Source: Pterois miles (Eukaryota > Chordata > Actinopteri > Perciformes > Scorpaenidae). Taken from it: a stretch of 64,000 nt of DNA. This document shows positions 58,849 to 64,000 of this stretch, one piece after another. Numbering within the stretch: the first letter of the stretch is position 1; each line of letters opens with the position of its first letter. The stretch spans positions 4,514,001-4,578,000 of the forward strand of contig CAMQGK010000318.1 in assembly GCA_947000775.1 (NCBI GenBank), written 5' to 3'. The position numbers were made by a program, and so were the translations under genes. The notes below the pieces were generated by a model, which saw only the letters and a list, made by a program, of their open reading frames with translations, did no database searches and was not told the origin of the DNA.

Positions 58849-61800
58849 TGAAATATCTGTGTGAAAGCCATCAAATCAATGACGGTACAAACCATTTCCT
58901 CCTCTGCTGGGAGTCACCACAGCTTGTAGCTCTGCTATAGGGGTGGGTGTGTCAATACCTAAAGTATCACTACTATTGATACTAAGTCTTGTTCTGAGTA
59001 CGAATACTAGTGTCAATAGGATTGATCGTCACTGATCGTCAGGGAGGTTTAAGTAGTGCTGTTGTAATGAATTCCTGGCCATGTAGAACTACCACTTAAG
59101 GGAGAATACACATCCAGAGCTTCAATAGACAGAGGTCAAGCTTCACTATAGCGCAATATACTGCACCTGTTTCCGCTTATGCCATCAAAGTCTGTAATAA
59201 AACAGTGAATGTAGGTTTAGCTCATATCTATGCGCCCCTGCATCCGGGCAGATGGGGAGACCACACACATAAATCAGATTAGTAATCTGTCCTTGTCCTC
59301 CTTCACAGCCGAGGCGCCCATTAATACTTCATTTCATCTCTGCAGTGGCGGGACTTTGTGGAACAACCAAAGGTGACAGGCAGCCACACTGGATACCGTT
59401 GCTGGATGAGAAGCCGAAGGAGCTGGCTGTTACGATCCTGCAGCTCGCGCTTTGATTGACAGGTATGGGAAAGCAAACAAAGCTGAGCAGTCAGTGAAGA
59501 AATGGGGAGGGTTGATCCACACACAAGGGATGGAGCCCCACGGGGTAACATGACTTTGTTTGGGAGGAAAAACATTACAACATGCGCTAACCTCTAGTGT
59601 CTATGTGTTGTGTTTTATATCAATTTTTGTTTGCTTGTGTGATGCATGTGTACACTTTGTGTCTGTTTGTCATGCACACACCTTTAATGGAACAGAGTGA
59701 CTAGCTAATCAAAGTGCAGTAAAATGCTTAAAAATCCATTATTTTTTAAAAATATCCCCTTCAGTCATAAGGTGGAGGTGTTGAAGACAGGTTAATGAGG
59801 GTTTTTAAGTCATCAGACACTAGACTGGATGTGTGTATGCTTGATGATAAAAGCTTACACCTGGAATGTTTTGAACTTGACATTGTTGTAATCTTTTTTG
59901 ACATCTTTGTAATAGTTAATATGTCCCATAACAGGTAAAATAACCGGGTGCTTAAAGGGAATTAGTTATGTTTCTTCTTCTACATTGTCCCAATCTCAAT
60001 ACTGATGAGAGGCAACATGAGATTTATTCATCTTCGTTAATTGAGGAAGTTGTGTTAAGTGTGCTTCCTGTTGAGCAGCACTGCTCTCACCTTCTGTTCA
60101 TGCTATCCCGCCACAGTATACATTCACAGTGAGAGCTTCATGATGCAACTAGAGTCAACTTGAGCAAATAGATATTGATTTCCTTGCTTAAGGTCCTTGG
60201 TGATACAGTTGTTGACAGACAGGAGACCGTTACACCTTCACAGATGTTCCAGTCTGGAGAACCAAATAACAAAAAAAAAAACACACACCTACTTGAGTGA
60301 CAGGAAGAAAAAGCATCTGATGCAAAGCACAAATTTTTCCTAGTTTTGACTAGGCGACCAGACGACTAGAGTGTGGCTATACTATATGATTACCACACAA
60401 TGTATAAATGTTTGGATAAATAATCTCTGTGTAAGGAAGAACACAGTTTAAAACCAGATGTGGATGAATTACAAGACTTGAATTTGAATCTCACCATGAA
60501 TACACATTGATACGTTAAAGCAACCTATAGTGAGGATATACAGTGTGTGTGTGTGCACGCCCATGGGAGTTATGTGGGCATAAGGGAAAGGAGAGAGGGA
60601 GTGAGAGCAATTCAGATAAAGCAGAGAAATAGAGATTACTTATATTGTTTTTTTTTTCTCCTTTGTATTATTTGCTCAATTTATTTTTATGTCAGCCTCA
60701 CATGCTAGAGCAAAATGTAGCATGACAAAAATGCCATATACTTTGAGAGATCCAGGATGCTCTGCAGTGTGTTTCCATAAAAAACTTGTGTCATTTCAGG
60801 CACTTTGTAACCAGATTTATCCTTTAAATCCCATTTAAAACCTCCTTTCCTTGACAGTAAATCATTGCGTTATAAACTAGGGCTTTGTTGGAGACCCCTA
60901 GGAAATAAACATGAACATACACATTTGTAAAACGTGCTTCAGTTGTTCCACATTATTTTTTTCACATCCATTAATTTCTTTTCAGTCGCTTCCTTTGGCT
61001 CAGTCCTAGCCTAAGCAATCAGAGGTTTGAGGGTCTATAAGTCTGCTTTTAAACACAAGAAGAACAACTTTAATGTTGCAAATACAGCTGTTAAATTTCC
61101 ACCCTAGCCCGGCACAGTAGCAATGCAGTTATACAGCACATGCATACTATTTTGCTGAAGTTATTTTGACATTTAAAAGCATTCTGTGTGGTGCATATAG
61201 ACTGTATAAGCTTAGAGCAAATAGTGTAATGTGGCAGATACAGTAGTAATATAATGTTGCACAAATAAAGGGTCAAAAGGAAGGAATATAGGTCATTTTC
61301 TGGTTAGGAGAGGACATTAATATCACCAAAGTTGCCCTAAATAAAAATATAGGGTTGATATATTCTGATAAATTGTTTCTCTGATGTCTTAGCCCTCACG
61401 GCACTACCTGGTTACGCTGTGAAATCATTCCCAGCAGCGCCTGAGAAACCCTGGAGCCAACAGACTTAAAGATGGAAATAAACTTGTCACGTCTCACACA
61501 CATTGTCAAACATTTGAGCTGTGCAGCAACTGCTGAGGACATTAACATTCGCCGATAGCAACCCTAAGCTGTCATCTTGTCTGAAAACGTCATGCTTTTT
61601 TTTTTTTTAAATGAAATTCGTCCCATATACGTGCCAACATCCCAGTCACTAACAAACATATGGAAAGGTTTGTCCAGAATCTGCAACCTACTAGTTTTTT
61701 CCTCTGACTAGTTAATTCTTACAGACTAGCGGCTGAGGTTATATAGTGTCAACGGACTGTTGCAATAAATGATGGCTTTCTACATTAAATACCAGAATGG

Positions 61801-61936
61801 AAAAGTGGACATCTACAACTTTGGATATTCATAAAACACTGCATTTGCATGACAATCCTGTATCAATTCATTGCTAAATGTTTTCAGTGTCTTATCTGGA
61901 GAAGTAATCACAATATGCACAATATGTGCAGTATGT
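58849..61936. other. Non-coding, with one possible hAT-like fragment
   Basis: TATAGGGGTGGGTGTGTC with TACTATTGATAC at 58937-58990 resembles a hAT-like left end without a visible right end. A (GT)n at 60543-60556, T-run at 61586-61598. The 84-codon minus frame (59321-59575) is unrecognised. Nothing else supported. Confidence 0.3.
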
Positions 61937-62220
61937 AAAGGATGTAAGAAAATACAGATAGACGAGAATCGATTATCCAAAACATATCAACTTTTAATTG
62001 ACCTCTTAATCTGACGGACTGCTGGTGGACTCAGCTAATATTCTGTCTTTCTGAGGTTGTAGCAGGTCAATTTCAAACTAGAAAACCTAAGGAATCCTTT
62101 GGTACCAACTATGTCATACCTCCATGTCGTGAAGGAGGCTCAATAATGCTACAATTTATGCTTTGGTGAGGAAAAACTGCCATGGCCATTTGGGATTCCC
62201 TGACGTCTGACCTCAAGATA

Positions 62221-62715
62221 CAGTGCACTCAGAAAATCTTCAGACCCCTTCACTTTTTTCACATTTTGTTACGTTGCAGCCTGATGCTAACATCGTTTAA
62301 ATAATTTCTCCCCTCATCAATCTACAGTCAATACACCAAATTTATTAAAAAGGAAAAACTGAAATATCACATTGACTTAAGTATTCAGACCCTTTGGCAG
62401 CATTGAGTCTTTTTGGGTGTGACGTAACAAGCTTTCTAAACCTGGATTTGGGGATTTTCTGCCATTCTTCTCTGTAGATCCTCTCAAGCTGTGTCAGGTT
62501 GGATGGGGACCGTCGGTGGATAGACATTTTCAGGTCTCTCCAGAGATGTTCGATTGAGTTCAAGTCAGGACTCTGGCTGGGCCACTCAAGCACATTCACA
62601 GAGCTGGCCCTAAGCCACTCTTGTGTGCTCCTGTCCTGTTGGAAGGTGAAACTTTGGCCCAGTCTGAGGTCCTGAGTGCTCTGGAACAGGTTTTCATTCA
62701 GGATGAATTACACTG
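62221..62715 (-). mobile_element. Internally deleted Tc1-like element with TA duplication
   Basis: Starts CAGTGCACTCAGAAAATC with TTCAGACCCCTTCACTTTTT, the terminus of a salmonid-type Tc1 family (memory). It ends ATTACACTG, so CAGTG/CACTG close both ends. TA flanks are at 62219-62220 and 62716-62717; the host family A sequence reads on with one TA. At 495 bp it keeps one long terminus and the transposase C-terminal part and lacks the rest, so it is a deletion derivative. Confidence 0.8.
62345..62599 (-). pseudogene. Tc1 transposase C-terminal fragment
   Basis: 84 codons in the minus frame with no ATG at the start (GTG). LEWPSQSPDLNSIEHLWRDL is the hallmark block around the third catalytic residue, Glu of IEHLW, of a DD34E Tc1 transposase; RRSPSNLTQLERI and EEWQKIP follow, then the frame runs into terminus-derived codons (YLSQCDISVFPF). 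The HTH domain and the first two catalytic Asp are missing, so no activity. Normal family length is about 340 residues (from memory). Confidence 0.85.
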
Positions 62716-62801
62716 TATGTGAATGAAAATGCGTTGTATGGGTACCTACAAGTCTTCCCTTTACAGACATGGCCACTTTATGATAATCACATGCAGTTAA
62801 C

Positions 62802-63440
62802 CATCCATCCATCGGCAACCGCATATCCCGTTAGGGGTCGCGGGGAGGCTGGAGCCGATCCCAGCTGGCATTGGGCGAAGGCGGGGTTCATCCTGGACAG
62901 GTCGCCAGTCCATCACAGGGCACATAGAGACAGACAACATAGAGACAGACAACCATTCACACTACGGGCAATTTAGAGTCATCAATTAACCTAAACAGCA
63001 TGTCTTTGGACTGTGGGAGGAAGCCGGAGTACCCGGAGAGAAACCACGCTTACACGGGGAGAACATGCAAACTCCACACAGAAGAGTCCCAAGCCGGAAT
63101 CGAACCTGCGACCCTCTTGCTGTGAGGCAGTAGCTCAGTCCGTAAGGACTTTGGTTAGGACGCGGCGGTCACCAGTTCAAGTCCCCCATGGACCAAGACC
63201 CACTGGTTGCTGGAGAGGTGCCAGTTTACCTCTTGGGCACTGCCGAGGTGCCCCTGAGCAAGGCACCAAACCCCCAGCTGCTCTGGGTGCTTGTCAGGAG
63301 CAGCCCCCTCACTCTGACATCTCTCCATTGACGCATGTATTTGTACTGTGTGAACAACAGAGTGTAAAACTGAATTTCCCCACTGTGGGACTAATAAAGG
63401 AATATCTTCTTCTTCTTAACCACTGCACCACCGTGCAGCC
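62802..63440 (-). mobile_element. SINE1 copy with 14-bp target duplications, interrupted by another SINE
   Basis: Antisense SINE1 from the tail CATCCATCCATCGGCAACC to the head complement CCACCGTGCAGCC. It is flanked by perfect duplications CACATGCAGTTAAC at 62788-62801 and 63441-63454; the same site occurs once in the other family A copies. Box B complement GGAATCGAACC is near 63095. The head is split by the SINE at 63127-63417. Frames of 85 and 146 codons across this block are not genes. Confidence 0.95.
63127..63417 (+). mobile_element. tRNA-derived SINE (SINE2) nested in SINE1
   Basis: Box A-like TAGCTCAGTCC at 63131-63141 and box B AGTTCAAGTCC at 63174-63184, then GAGAGGTGCCAGTTTACCTC, GGCACTGCCGAGGTGCCC, CTCACTCTGACATCTCTCC, and a tail GACTAATAAAGGAATATC(TTC)n. 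This layout is a common percomorph SINE (memory). It interrupts antisense SINE1 between GCTGTGAGGC and AACCACTGCACC. About 8 bases of SINE1 present at 6624-6999 (GACAGCGC in this orientation) are gone at the junction and no target duplication is visible. Confidence 0.88.
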
Positions 63441-64000
63441 CACATGCAGTTAACATGCAGGTTTTTTTTAGCTTGCACATTTACAAATGTGCTAATTTTA
63501 CCTATTGTAAGGATAATTTATTTTAATATTTCTGCATACTGGTGTCCCTAAACAGTCTTAGAATTGCATGAATTGGTTATGACTGTTAAGACGAGCCTTG
63601 TTGATCCAATGAGTTTAATTGTATTCATGTGTGATGTTAGTCCCCATTTTTTTTTACTCAGATGATGATGTCTTTATATTATGACGATGATGATATATTT
63701 TTAAAAATTGCAAAGTATCCCGTCGTTACAACCTGTATCATGATACATATCGTATCGCCCCATTCTTGCCAATACACAGCCCTAATGCTAATACACTCAT
63801 ATAATTTAAGCATAACTTAAGCAGTATCCTATACATTTCTACATACATTTCTCCCGGCAAGCAATCTGCCTGCTACTTAAGTGACTATTTTTATCCTGTG
63901 AGGTGCTGGATTACAGGATTTGCATTTTAAAGGGTGGCAGCCAGATGAAATTCGTGAATGCAATCGTAGCAGTGTAATAAATGATCTGTGATGTGAGTCA

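Larger units (their letters stand above)
61937..63784 (+). mobile_element. Family A repeat, copy 3, split by two later insertions
   Basis: Pieces 61937-62220, 62716-62801 and 63455-63784 join to give the same order as copies 1 and 2 (CTGACCTCAAGATA + TGTGAATGAAAATG; TTTATGATAATCACATGCAGTT; TTTCTGCATACTGGTGTCC; ATGATACATATCGTATCGCC). The right terminus AATACACAGCCCTA at 63771-63784 is complete, and as TAGGGCTGTG it is the hAT-like terminus missing from copy 2. The left end is degraded. The joins fall exactly at insertion boundaries with duplicated host bases. Confidence 0.8.

Noticed and set aside
60885..60910. TAGGGCTTTG close to CCCCTAGG
   Set aside because: The two lie only about 20 bases apart and do not enclose an element.
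63013..63453. 146-codon plus-strand frame
   Set aside because: Runs across two nested SINEs and a target duplication; no coding meaning.
1..64000. CRISPR array, retroviral gag-pol-env, rRNA or tRNA genes
   Set aside because: Looked for on both strands. The only regular arrays are microsatellites and minisatellites, and no reverse transcriptase, integrase or envelope motifs were seen.

Overview
The window looks like non-coding nuclear DNA of a teleost fish, most likely a percomorph. The basis is a dense mix of AT/GT/tetranucleotide microsatellites, several tRNA-derived SINE families, fish-type Tc1 and pogo elements, hAT-like elements with TAGGG/CAGGG termini, and other dispersed repeats that I recognise from memory as common in fish genomes. 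There is no bacterial or viral organisation: no operons, no ribosome-binding-site pattern, no CRISPR array, and no rRNA, tRNA or capsid/envelope genes. I found no host protein-coding gene that I can defend. The open reading frames are short (mostly 60-130 codons), often lack an ATG, and those with recognisable homology are transposase remnants. The window is best read as a gene desert or part of one or more very long introns.

Layout. 1-4.8 kb: a DNA-transposon-like repeat (671-1471), then about 3 kb of repeat-poor sequence with poly(A)-site-like signals. 6.6-8.7 kb: a complete SINE with perfect target-site duplications, a CpG-rich segment and two dispersed repeats. 8.7-17.9 kb: mainly single-copy-looking sequence with two repeats. 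18-23 kb: a low-complexity zone with a long AT microsatellite, a strangely homopolymer-rich SINE copy, an internally deleted SINE and a repeat rich in GGTCTTG words. 25.9-28 kb: two hAT-like elements. 29-35 kb: a truncated SINE, microsatellites and a pogo-transposase remnant. 37.9-40 kb: a composite repeat, then a hAT element with a perfect 8-bp duplication. 46.2-47.6 kb: a near full-length Tc1 element with a broken transposase. 55.2-56 kb: a 15/19-bp minisatellite inside a dispersed repeat. 57.7-58.8 kb: one inverted-repeat element nested in another. 61.9-63.8 kb: a stack of four insertions.

The parts do not form a pathway. What links them is insertion history: target-site duplications and interrupted copies give a relative order of transposition for several elements. 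I found no convincing undescribed biological system. The best leads are the nested stack at the right end, the minisatellite born inside a repeat, the probable sequence-quality fault at 19.3-19.6 kb, the CpG-rich segment at 7.1 kb, one exon-like segment at 52.5 kb and a few candidate conserved non-coding blocks. Family assignments come from memory of sequence motifs and were not checked against a database.
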